The notes under the pieces were generated by a model that saw only the letters and a program-made list of their open reading frames with translations, was not told the origin of the DNA and searched no databases. The position numbers and the translations under genes were made by a program. Shown piece by piece: positions 55,061-64,000 of a stretch of 64,000 nt of DNA (position 1 is the stretch's first letter; the number at the start of each line of letters is the position of its first letter). The DNA comes from Oegoconia quadripuncta. Its lineage: Eukaryota > Arthropoda > Insecta > Lepidoptera > Autostichidae. The DNA lies in contig OX438741.1 in NCBI GenBank assembly GCA_949316235.1, positions 42,266,567 to 42,330,566 on the forward strand, read 5' to 3'.

Positions 55061-55964
55061 TATACAAACAAAAGACGATCTCAGATCTCTTTCGTACCTA
55101 TTGGTTTTTTACTTTCAGTATTTAATTATTCGATATGGTTTGACATAAGGAAAGGAGTAAGTAAGAGTCTTGCCCATCACTAGTAAATTCATCATTAAGA
55201 GACAATTTCAATATGGCGGTTACATAGTTGACATAGCAAGCTCCATAGAATGTTAAGTTCATTATGCACATTTAAAGCCTTCTGTTAACGTAACCGACCG
55301 TTGGCAATGCGCAGTCGAGTAAAGTCATTCACACCACGTATAAACATATCACAACTTAAAAAGCAAGGTTTTCTTTAACGCTGACTCATCGCAACAATAT
55401 TTCCTTTGATTAGGGTAAAGAAATGGCACCTTACACGAAAAAACATTGGTATGGCCTATAAATGGAATGTTAATATATAGGAACAATAATAAATATGATT
55501 TTATTAAATAATAAGCTAATAGAAAAGAAATGCGTAAAGGCAAGGCGTTGGTACATCACTTGATATACAAAATGCAGAAAGGGCATAATACAGGGTGAAA
55601 TGTAATTCGTGTAATTCCTGTTGACTCCACTCCTGATTAGGATCAACTTTCCACTAGGAAACATAACCGAATTTAGACGAAATTGTTGGACTTACATAGT
55701 AAAAGTATTAAACTTGAGGATATTAATCATATTTCAAATTTACTTAGAGTAAAAACCAAGATAGAATGAAGTTTGCAATATAAGGTTTATCACATGTCAA
55801 GATATATCTGCCCACAGATCTAAAACCGTATGCATTTGTTTGCCTCACTTCCCTCAAAGATAGAATTAACATCCATCTAAATTACTTCGTTGTTTTAGAA
55901 AAATTATGTATGGAACGTGTATATTTTTGCACTATCCAACTACTTATTAAAAAGCTTCTTTAAC

Positions 55965-56095
55965 TGAGGTTGTCTGGAAGAAATCGCTATCAGTGATAAG
56001 ACCGCCTTTGTACACTTCATCATCTATGTTAAATGTTCTTTGTATTTTATTTTTGTGTGCAATAAAGAATTTAATAATAATAACAATAATAATAA
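55965..56095 (+). mobile_element. LINE-4-like 3' tail
   Basis: GGTTGTCTGGAAGAAATCGC, GTGATAAGACCGCCTTTGTA and GTGTGCAATAAAGAA end in AATAATAATAAC repeats. The same sequence occurs inverted at 61495-61622. Confidence 0.8.
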
Positions 56096-57311
56096 AGTAG
56101 TATCAGAATGGTTACCTTGGGCCGTGTACGAAACTATAGATTCGTCACCAATTTCGGTACAAGAAAAAATATCTCCTCATGAGACCAGTCACTTTACAAT
56201 TCATTTTTTCCTCACACGACACTGAGTTTAGACCCAGGAAACTTGGTGATGGATTACGAGAAAATACTTTATATTATTCCTACTTTGTATGGGTAATCGA
56301 AAATTTTTTTTTGATCAAATTCGACTATGGTTCCTTGGGGAAAGTCACCAGTTAATGGGAAATACACTAATTCAAATTCACCGTGTATAGACATATGAGG
56401 ATATAAAACCCTTGTATTAGAGCGATAATGGAATTAACGTATGACATAAAACTGGAAGGATCACTGCCAAAGTAAACTTAACGCATAGCCATATAATGGA
56501 TTAAACAACACAGGTGTGCAATTTTTTATGCCCAAATTCAGTCTCACAGCAAAGGCAAATTCAACTGTTTTTCTTGTATGATTTACTGGTGCTTGACACA
56601 GATTCGGACCAATATCCCAAGCAACTATTGAGCAGTGGTGTGCCTAGAAATTCAAAATAAGACAATCCCGACAATGTTTGTGTTTTGTACACAGCTAGTG
56701 AAATTAGATAAGTAACCACGCACGACGTTTCAGTTTGACAAGGGCCAATGTTTAAATCAAAGATCTCCTATACTGTTTAAATAGTTAACAGTCCTGATCG
56801 AGTATTTAGTAAGGCAAGCCGGGCTTTTGGGATTATACGAAGGTACTGCCACTGCTATTGGGGACTCTTCAATGTCGACTATTTTTGTGTGTTTTTCATT
56901 AATGTATATTAAAGCTAGTCTAAATTTTTATGCGACTTACATAATTTTCGAAATTAAAAAATTAAAAAATTTGCACCCAAAGCGCTGTATTTCACGTTAT
57001 TTTCTCAATTTAAATAGAAACATAAATATTTTTATTAACTCGGTCTATAAATTGTCTTTAAATACGGCTGAACTTAGCCTTATAAGGAATATCAACGTAA
57101 GTGTAAGCAATTGCTTAATCCAAAAAATTTGCTCTCATGATTTTATATGTCTATGAATTAACATCGTACGCCAACAGAAAAAGCAGGTAGAGAACTCACT
57201 CATCGCGTTCATGTTTTCCGGCCCTTGCCCACAATTGTCATGACCATAAAATAACATGGAGGTACTCATGGTAATAGTCTTATTTTGCTGTAAACCAACC
57301 AAGGAGTATTC

Positions 57312-57368
57312 TTATAAAGAAATTATCTTCTTATAAAGATGCGGAATTATCTTCTTATAAAGATGCGC
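57312..57368 (+). repeat. Short tandem duplication
   Basis: TTATCTTCTTATAAAGATGCG occurs twice in tandem with a related TTCTTATAAAGAAA before it. Confidence 0.75.
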
Positions 57369-57579
57369 GTTGAAGTTTTAAGTGTCTCTTTCGGTTTGCG
57401 TTATTGGTAGCCGTGAACCTTCCACTTAGATAATTATTTCCATGGACAGTGCAAAGGTCCAGAACGCATGAGTAACGAAATTCTAATTTGATTACTTCTG
57501 AGTGTCACTTCAGGTCACCTCAAATCATAAAAACAAAGGAGATGTGTTGTAATCGCATTAGTACAGGTCCTAGTGTTGC

Positions 57580-57712
57580 CGCTTTTAAATAGCTTCAGGC
57601 TAAGTGCTTTTATTGCATTAAGAATATTTAAATTGTAGGACTGTTATGTAAAATGTCAAAAAGACATTATAAACTGTATTCTGGCAAATAAATATATTCT
57701 AATTCTAAAGGG
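57580..57712 (+). mobile_element. Probable LINE 3' tail
   Basis: TTTAAATTGTAGGACTGTTA and CAAATAAATATATTCTAATTC followed by a short A-rich end look like a LINE 3' terminus. There is no coding part and no second copy in the window. Confidence 0.4.
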
Positions 57713-58752
57713 TACATGTCTGCTTTGTTTTTATATCTGATAGTTGCAGCGCTGTTACTAAAGCCACGCGTGGTTACCCATATTATACAAGGTTCCTTTA
57801 TCCTTGTTCATATGTATATAGGAGTCTAAATACCATGGTGTAACAAAACTTACGAGACAATACTGTCAGGTTCTCTCTGCTAAGTTGCAAAATGTATCTA
57901 ATGCACTACAGATTTAGCTACCATATCGCATAGTTCATCAATAGCAGGCAGTAAGTCAATGTGGCCGCGACTTCATGACGTGGAAAACAAGCACTGTTTG
58001 ATTTATATACAAGTTGACGAATCAAGATTCAAAATCACTTTAATAGTGACCTACGACCCATATTTTAGACGAGCTAATCAGAGTGAAATAGGCTGGCAAG
58101 ACAAATAATAACCGAGTCGAACTGTACGTCTGCTCTATTATTCTGATGTGTCTATGGGCTGTGGATCGATGAGAGTGACGCTACAATAATGGCCAACGTT
58201 AAAGAGACAACTCAGTTACGAAAGTACGACACCTGTCAAAAATCTGCATTAGAATATAAACTACGTCGAATTAAAAACTGTTTTCAACATTTCGATAGTC
58301 TGCGGCCGTGTTGACTATGCTGGCCCTCCGCGCGAAATATGAATCCGATCCAATGTCACTGGATAAGGGAACATATTATGGGCAGACCGAAACGTTGAAA
58401 CTACATAATACTATTGCTTTTAAGCTACAATTATATAATTCATATCGAGGTGTTAGTAAGTTACATCCTATGACTGGAATCCAGAAAAATCATTAAGTTA
58501 CAGATAAGGATGGAAGCCACATTCTTTTACACCTAAACGAAACCAGAGAAATATGACTTCGACTACTATCTCGCTATGTTAATCCGTAATTGTAAGAGCG
58601 AGATAGAAATAGTCAATGTGGATATTAAGGAATTTGGCCTCCAAATAATCCCAGAGCGAACAAAAGAGTATTTCTCTGATTGATCGTGTTGAAGACGTTC
58701 CCTTAGGAGTCGAATAAGCACATCTAAAGAGGCGGGTGAGATAAGTGACAAT

Positions 58753-58758
58753 TTTATT
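58753..58758 (-). terminator. Candidate polyadenylation signal for myosin V
   Basis: AATAAA on the minus strand lies about 37 nt downstream of the myosin V stop codon. This would give a very short 3' UTR. Other AATAAA motifs further left could be used instead. Confidence 0.35.
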
Positions 58759-58794
58759 AACTACTGCCTGCTGTCAGAAATGGGCCGTCTTATC

Positions 58795-58923
58795 TTATAT
58801 CTTGGTGAGGAGTCCTTCCAAGCTAAGGGTTTCCGGCAGCTCGATGTCTTCCAACCGGATAGGTGATGGGTTGAACGGAAATTGAACGGAGAATATCATC
58901 TTCGAGTCCATTAGCAGGTTTTG
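58795..58923 (-). CDS. didum: Myosin V terminal exon with stop codon
   Basis: This exon holds 42 codons plus TAA, in phase 0, after acceptor CCCACAG. It contains the hallmark FPFNPSPIRLEDIELPE near the myosin V C-terminus and ends GLLTKI. The intron before it (58924-60808) carries an interrupted SINE-A and LINE fragments. Confidence 0.9.
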   Translation of the reverse strand, partial: QNLLMDSKMIFSVQFPFNPSPIRLEDIELPETLSLEGLLTKI

Positions 58924-61900
58924 CTGTGGGTAGAAAGAAAGAAAGGGTTTCAAACTACAATACTACAATTATATTAAGTAAAAAATAGATGTTTATGGGT
59001 AGTTGATATGGAGAGTTGCGTTAATATTAAATGGTACAATGGTACCACTCTGCCTTTCGGCTCCACAGAATACCAGCGTCGTGGTTGCTCCAACCCGACA
59101 CATGCTGAGTGGAGACTTTCTTGGATTTAGTATAGGTATTGTAAACTTATGTATAAAATACTCTTTATAACAGAAATCCAAATAAATACTTTTCATTTCT
59201 TTCTTTCAAACTATATGCAAGTGAAAAAATTTCATAATTTCATCTAAATTTAGTAACAATCACTTTTATTTTAGATTTCACCAAAATATACATGATATGG
59301 TAAGTGGTCTGGTGTTAGCTGAATTCCGAGTCCAAGTCGTTAGCTACGTTTATGTTAATTGCTTTTGTTTTGTAATATGTAATAAAAATGGAAACCTATT
59401 TAAAAGATAATATGTTGTTACGGAGTTTCTTGTCGCTTCTTCTCCCTAACCATAGCACATTGTGAAGCGATGTAGTTTAAAAAAATAACATGATGACATG
59501 ATGAATTATTTTTGACTTTGACTATCATTTAAAAGGAAAAAAGGAGCTATTTGCAAAAAAATGAAAAGAAATACTGGGTGCGACAGTAAACCAGCGCTGA
59601 GCTCTTATAAGCTCAGCATATAGCTGAGTCGTTTCCCTTTCGCAGCTGCGAAACTTATCTGAGTGTTCTGTTATTTTATTTGCCTAACAATTGTTGTATA
59701 ATGTGTCGAAGTGGCGAATAAACAGTTTCTTTCTTCTTTCTTTCTAAATACAAGAGCATGAAAACAGATTAGAACACGTTTTCTCCGTTGCTATGATAGG
59801 TAGAAAACGTGTCCCAGATCCGTACCGAGTAGAAGGGTGCCCAAAAGACTGGTAGCGTTACCTCGATGTATAGCAATGCTAATACGCTGCCCGAGGTAGC
59901 TGCCAGCTCGTTCATCTAAATCGAATCATTATATTTTAGGATCGTCTTGTATATTTACCTCTGAAGATTATTAGACAGATATGTAACGCAAATTGTTAAT
60001 AGATGGCGCTTCTCGAGTGCAGGTCAGAGCGATATTTTTGATTTATGATGTATTTAAAAAGAAATCTTATATTATCCAAGGGACGGATTAGGCCCTCTTA
60101 ACATATCGAAGATGACATATTGACATTGCAATTGGATGTGTTGAAATTTATGATCATGCAATTTTAGTTTAGTTTTTCCAATACGACTCATGTTTTTTTT
60201 TATGCACGAAGGGTTCGTTCTTGACCTCAATCACACCTGATGTTAAGTGAAGATGATGTCGAAGGTGGAAGCGTACTGACCCGGAAACCCCAACACATTT
60301 GGGGGACTGGCTACCTTATCTCTGACAACCGGAACACAACAATGCTATTAACATTGCTGCTTGGCGGCAGATTTAGATAAGATGGTGGTAGCTAGCCAGG
60401 CGGACATTTAAAATGTCCTACCACCAACAAAACCGAGTACTTAAGCATGTACCCCGCTGGGGATCGAACCCGCGACCTCTGCCCTTAAATTATGTAAATT
60501 CATCGGTATCGTGATCGATTACGTTGACCAATGAGAAGCCGTCAAATTGCCGAGCGAGCGATGAATCAACCAATCACATGTCAGAACGTAACCGATGACG
60601 ATAACGATGACATTATGTAATAGAGCCCCAGAATCGTAAACCCAATGTTGTTTACACTGAGCTACGGAGGCGGTTAAGGGGTCATGTGAAAATGGCCATT
60701 ATCTTTTTTTTGTATTTTTAAAGATATCAGTTGCTAAATTGTCACAAATTTTTGGACCATAACTTTACGTATTGGCAAGAATATCTGGGGTAATTAGCAT
60801 CCACTCACCGGCTCTTTGTCAGCGAGGGGGCCAGCGCGTTCCTGCATCTTCTTCTGTATCTCGTGGATGAACTCCCTCGTCACCTTCACCTCGTAGTCTT
60901 CAGCCGGTGTATACATGTTCAGGATCTGAAATAAAGTGTCATCAAGAGTGGCTAGCAATTTTTACCTGTTTTTTAGGGCCTAGCGTCTCTTCCAAAAATG
61001 TAAACCACAAATCCTGACGCATATTAAACAAGCAATTTCTCTGTGTGGTTTCAACACGTAAAAAGAATGGAACCAACCCTTCTCTTCCCGTGGGTGTCGT
61101 AAATGGCGACTATGGGACTTTGGACCAAAACACATCTATAGGCTCATCTGTCACGTGTGCATTTCTGTATATTTCGTAAGGTGACCCGTGGATGTTGTTT
61201 CAAGTATTAAACTTTAATGCTTGGAACACCCAAATATCTCTGACCACCCCATTTGGGATAAAGGTCTAAAAAAGGCGACTAAGGGACTTTCCACCAAAAA
61301 ACATCAATTGTTTCAAGCATTACACATTTGCAACACCCAAACGCTAATGTTTTGGGATATCTCTGTCCACCCCTATTGGGATATCTCTGTCCACCCCTTT
61401 TGGGATAAAAGTAATGACGTTACGATCAGCTTCACAGCTGCTATCGAACTTGTCTATAAAGTCCACTTACTTTAGAGTTAATATAGCTGTGTATTATTAT
61501 TATTAAATTCTTTATTGCACACAAAAATAAAATACAAAGAACATTTAACATAGATGATGAAGTGTACAAAGGCGGCCTTATCGCTGATAGCGATTTCTTC
61601 CAGACAACCTCAGTTAAAGAAATTTTTAATAAGTAGTTGTACTCACCTTGCAGACCTGCATAGCGGTAAGGTTGGAGCACATGTCCACAGTACTCTGAAC
61701 GTCCGCCATCGACTTGCGCGCCTGCAGCAGCTGCACCGCCTGTGTGATAGGCCTCAGGACGCCCAGGATCTCTTCAACCTGGATCCAGAAAATTCATTAT
61801 TCAATAAAACTGACAATGGAAACGCCATCTTGTCAATAAAAACAAGATTTAGGGTTTATCCCGTCAAGTGTTCCTTTTTCTTTTTAAATACTAACTGTCA

Positions 61901-62560
61901 CACACACACACTAACTCTTACACACACACACACTCACAACGCACATATTTTGTACATATTTATATATCTATAAATTTGACTTTAAATACCATGTAATTTA
62001 GACATATTAACATAACGACTCGTATATCACTGAGGATTTGATTTGTTTTTATTGATATTCATATAATAATATTATCAAATAATAATATAATAGTACCAAT
62101 TTTATTGTAATTATATTACCCATTCAATTATAACGGTAACCATTGTCAGTAACATAATAGGAATCTTTAATTGGCATAAATTTGGTATTAGTTTTCTGTA
62201 TAAGAATTTGTAATAATGCTGTTGATTCTATCTAAATAAAATAAAAATAAACAAAAAACGGTCACTTTTTTTAAATCGTGAATTCTGGAAAATAACCCCC
62301 ATCAAAGCTATTTACGTATATAAACTACATGACCACTGAAACTACATGGCCACTGAAACTACATGGGCACTGAAACTACATGGCCACTGACACTACATGG
62401 CCACTGAAACTACATGACCACTGAAACTACATGACCACTGAAACTACATGGCCACTGAAACTACATGGCCACTGAAACTACATGGCCACTGAAACTACAT
62501 GAAACACTGAAACTACATGAAACACTGAAACTACATGAAACACTGAAAATCGCGGATTCA

Positions 62561-62594
<34 letters not shown>

Positions 62595-63209
62595 CGCGAC
62601 GGGTTCGTACTTGACCTCAATCACACCTGATGTTAAGTGAAGATGAGGTCGAAGGTGGAAGCGTACTGACCCGGAAACCCCAACACATTTGGGGGACTGG
62701 CTATCTTATCTCTGACAACCGGAACACAACAATGCTATTAACATTGCTGCTTGGCGGCAGATTTAGATAAGATGGTGGTAGCTGGCCAGACGGACATTTA
62801 TAATGCCCTACCACCAACCAAACCGAGTACTTAAACATGTACCCCGCTGGGGATCGAACCCGCGACCTCCGAATCGTAAACGCAATGTTGTTTGCATTGA
62901 GCCACGGAGGCTTACTTACTTACTTACTAGCTTACAAACATAACTACGCATTTTGGGTTTAAACAACGAAGTATAACTATAGAATTGAACAATATAAACA
63001 CTTGTTCAAGTTATTTTGGCTTGTGTTTTTTAAAATAGCATCCAGTGATTTTGTGAATGAGCAGTAAATTTAAATGTAATATTAATATAAAATTAATAGT
63101 GAATTTTAGCCTATTAAATAAAATATTTTGATTTGATTTACTCACGCTCTTCTGTCCGTATTCGGCGAGATGCTCCTTAATCCAAGTCTCCAAGTGGGAT
63201 ATGTTGTAC
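58795..63209 (-). CDS. didum: Class V unconventional myosin, C-terminal exons (DIL domain)
   Basis: Four minus-strand exons encode the last 146 residues of myosin V, an actin-based motor that carries vesicles and organelles; the C-terminal DIL (dilute) domain binds cargo. Exons are 63146-63209, 61647-61778, 60809-60925 and 58795-58923. All have AG acceptors and GTGAGT donors, and all internal junctions after the first are phase 0. Landmarks shared with known myosin V tails are YNISHLETWIKE, ITQAVQLLQARKS, MCSNLTAMQV, ILNMYTPAEDYE, FIHEIQKKMQER and LLMDSKMIFSVQFPFNPSP. The protein ends LEGLLTKI and a TAA at 58795-58797. The motor, IQ and coiled-coil exons lie beyond the right edge. The family call is from memory of DIL sequences; the symbol is the Drosophila name for the only insect class V myosin. 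Confidence 0.9.
59015..59212 (+). mobile_element. Probable LINE 3' tail in a myosin V intron
   Basis: GAATACCAGCGTCGTGG, GACACATGCTGAGTGGAGAC and AAATAAATACTTTTCATTTC. Diverged relatives may occur at 15870-15960, 16180-16280, 22640-22740 and 35640-35800, which share short blocks such as CAGCATATGCTG and ACCAGCGCTG. Confidence 0.45.
59410..59752 (+). mobile_element. LINE 3' tail fragments in a myosin V intron
   Basis: Two successive pieces: TTACGGAGTTTCTTGTCGCT up to an A-rich end (59410-59540), and TCAGCATATAGCTGAGTCG up to GAATAAACAGTTTCTTTC (59600-59752). Both look like non-LTR 3' UTRs, the second with a polyadenylation signal and CTTT repeats. Confidence 0.5.
60192..60674 (-). repeat. SINE-A copy interrupted by a small MITE, in a myosin V intron
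   Basis: The tail and body run from poly(T) to CGCGACCTC. About 150 bp of foreign sequence (60480-60630) follow, then the head resumes at GAATCGTAAACCCAATG and ends at CTACGGAGGCGG. Confidence 0.88.
60480..60630. mobile_element. Small MITE nested inside SINE-A
   Basis: The insert starts TGCCCTTAAATTATGTAAAT, TCATCGGTATCGTGATCG and ends ACGATAACGATGACATTATG, TAATAGAGCCCCA, imperfect inverted repeats of about 38 bp. SINE-A sequence continues on both sides. Confidence 0.75.
60809..60925 (-). CDS. didum: Myosin V exon: DIL domain, LNMYTP motif
   Basis: This 117-nt exon has 39 codons in phase 0. ILNMYTPAEDYEVKVTREFI corresponds to the conserved LNLYTPVNEFEERV segment of MYO5 tails. The acceptor is TTTCAG and the donor GTGAGT. 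Confidence 0.9.
61060..61415 (+). repeat. Family-J repeat with partial tandem duplication, in a myosin V intron
   Basis: TCTTCCCGTGGGTGTCGTAA begins one unit (61083 on). A second partial unit follows from AAAAAAGGCGACTAAGGGAC (61268), and GGGATATCTCTGTCCACCCC is then repeated twice in tandem (61353-61405). Confidence 0.65.
61495..61622 (-). mobile_element. LINE-4-like 3' tail in a myosin V intron (inverted partner of 55965-56095)
   Basis: Near-identical complement of the 56.0 kb copy (TTCTTTATTGCACACAAAAA, ATCGCTGATAGCGATTTCTT). It lies just outside the donor side of the myosin V exon at 61647-61778. Confidence 0.8.
61647..61778 (-). CDS. didum: Myosin V exon: DIL domain helices
   Basis: This 132-nt exon has 44 codons in phase 0 (VEEILGVLRPITQAVQLLQ and onward to MQVCK). 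The QAVQLLQARKS stretch aligns with the QAAQLLQVKKK region of vertebrate MYO5. The acceptor is ATCCAG and the donor GTGAGT. Confidence 0.9.
62050..62252 (+). mobile_element. LINE-12 3' tail in a myosin V intron
   Basis: GGCATAAATTTGGTATTAG, GTATAAGAATTTGTAATAAT and AAATAAAATAAAAATAAAC. Related tails are at 63235-63330 (plus) and, inverted, at 18060-18280 and 14150-14260. Confidence 0.65.
62322..62540 (+). repeat. Minisatellite, 17-bp unit, in a myosin V intron
   Basis: About 13 tandem copies of ACTGAAACTACATGGCC with variants (GACC, GGGC, GAAAC). The last three units carry the GAAAC form and are slightly longer. SINE-A poly(T) follows at 62564. Confidence 0.9.
62564..62910 (-). repeat. SINE-A copy, full length, long poly(A), in a myosin V intron
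   Basis: An about 27-bp T-run directly follows a 17-bp minisatellite, and the complete body and head follow. The long tail and high intactness suggest a recent insertion. Confidence 0.9.
63040..63140 (+). mobile_element. LINE 3' UTR adjacent to a myosin V exon
   Basis: TTGTGAATGAGCAGTAAATT, then AATAAAATATTTTGATTTGA. It ends 6 bp from the splice-donor side of the exon at 63146. Confidence 0.65.
63146..63209 (-). CDS. didum: Myosin V exon: start of the visible DIL segment
   Basis: This 64-nt exon follows acceptor TAATTACAG and ends at donor GTGAGT. Its first base completes a codon from an upstream exon outside the window, then come 21 codons (YNISHLETWIKEHLAEYGQK and Ser). A LINE 3' tail (63040-63140) abuts its donor side. 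Confidence 0.88.
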
Positions 63210-63234
63210 CTGTAATTAAAAAAAAGTTATATTT

Positions 63235-63330
63235 CTTTATTATTTAATTGGCATAAGTTTGGTGTTAGTTTTGGGTATAAGAATTTGTAATAATACTGTT
63301 TATTCTATTTAAGTAAAATAAAATAAAAAT
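63235..63330 (+). mobile_element. LINE-12 3' tail in a myosin V intron
   Basis: GGCATAAGTTTGGTGTTAG, GTATAAGAATTTGTAATAAT and AAATAAAATAAAAATAAAC. Confidence 0.65.
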
Positions 63331-63589
63331 AAACAAATATAATTTAGGGAATTTCAAATTATTGACAAAAATGGGTCACTTTTTTTTGTAGCGTACGATG
63401 GCCATTTTATTCTGTGGACGCGTTACCTGCCGACCAATCCGAGCGCGAATCCTACATCACGCTAACGAAGTTTTCTCAAAACATTGTGCACATAGACACG
63501 ATACCACTAACTGCCGGACCGCGGTCCCTGGGTTATTACCCAGAACTTCACTTTTAATTTACATTATTTAGATTTAATATTAAACCAAA

Positions 63590-64000
63590 AAAAAATATTG
63601 GATCATTTAAGAAAAATACTGATAAACATGATGTCAAAACACCAGTCGCATCCGCAAAGTCAGTAGGTAATTCATTCAAAGCGCTACATAAACGTTTTGT
63701 CAATAAGGTTCCTGTTGATATACAAAATCTTCCTTTCAATAAATTTAAAGATACTATAAAACAGTGAAACATTAAGAAAGCATATTATAAAATATCAGAC
63801 TATTTACATGATAATCTTCCTTGGACATAACCAGCTCGCTCGCATGCCATGGCCTGGCATAATAATGAAATATTATTGTCCCTTTTTGTAACATATAAAT
63901 CTGTTTTTAAAAGAACAACCCTTTGAGTTTCTTGCTTGTTCTTCTCAGGGGAAACATGCCTTATGAACGAGCAGTAGCTTGAAAAATGTGACTATTTTAA
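63590..64000 (+). mobile_element. LINE-5 3' end, continuing off the window
   Basis: AATTCATTCAAAGCGCTACA, GGTTCCTGTTGATATACAAA and TTTCTTGCTTGTTCTTCTCA match the 32.7 kb copy. The 3' terminus is beyond the right edge. It lies in the intron upstream of the visible myosin V exons. Confidence 0.82.

Larger units (their letters stand above)
55076..58752. other. Downstream flank of myosin V, little recognised
   Basis: Contains the LINE-4-like tail (55965-56095), a possible LINE tail (57580-57712), a single ACAGGGTG element end (55592) and otherwise AT-rich sequence. The open frames here, including 109 codons at 56827, are low-complexity AT-rich and not supported. Confidence 0.35.

Noticed and set aside
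56827..57156. 109-codon plus-strand frame near myosin V
   Set aside because: AT-driven composition (Ile, Asn, Lys, Phe), no splice context and no family resemblance.
61554..61973. 139-codon plus-strand frame
   Set aside because: It is the antisense shadow of the myosin V exon at 61647-61778 plus a LINE tail and CA repeats.
62322..62540. CRISPR-like regular repeats
   Set aside because: The 17-bp units are directly tandem with no unique spacers, and the genome is eukaryotic. It is a minisatellite.

Overview
This window looks like eukaryotic, almost certainly lepidopteran, genomic DNA. It is AT-rich with small exons separated by repeat-filled introns. It holds many copies of tRNA-derived SINEs and 3'-end fragments of non-LTR retrotransposons whose reverse-transcriptase C-termini (for example AKAWNSLPASVFPESYNLG) I recognise from moth and butterfly genomes. 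There is no bacterial-style operon, no rRNA gene, no CRISPR array and no convincing free-standing tRNA gene.

Two host genes can be supported, both on the minus strand. At the right end (58795-63209) lie the last four coding exons of class V myosin (Drosophila didum). All splice phases agree, and the translation runs through the end of the DIL (cargo-binding) domain to a stop codon. At the left end (824-4338) three phase-compatible exons encode the C-terminal part of a multi-pass membrane protein that I cannot name. Its last visible exon ends in ATGTAAGT, which reads either as a stop codon or as a consensus splice donor.

The roughly 54 kb between them is mostly mobile-element debris. SINE-A (about 310 bp, tRNA-like head, poly(A) tail) has 24 recognisable full or partial copies on both strands. 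SINE-B has a second tRNA-like head and about 13 copies in two subgroups; SINE-C has 2 good copies and 2 fragments. LINE 3' ends fall into about ten families. There are about a dozen terminal-inverted-repeat or foldback elements, an internally deleted mariner-type transposase relic at 6.3 kb, and two near-identical copies of a non-tRNA retroposon with target-site duplications (3.1 kb and 54.2 kb). Several insertions are nested, and the order of some can be read from duplicated target sites.

The most useful observation is that the 3' end of SINE-A closely resembles the 3' end of LINE-1, the commonest jockey-like LINE here. This suggests LINE-1 or a close relative mobilises the SINE. I found no clearly new multi-gene system. 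All similarities were judged by eye, with no database search.
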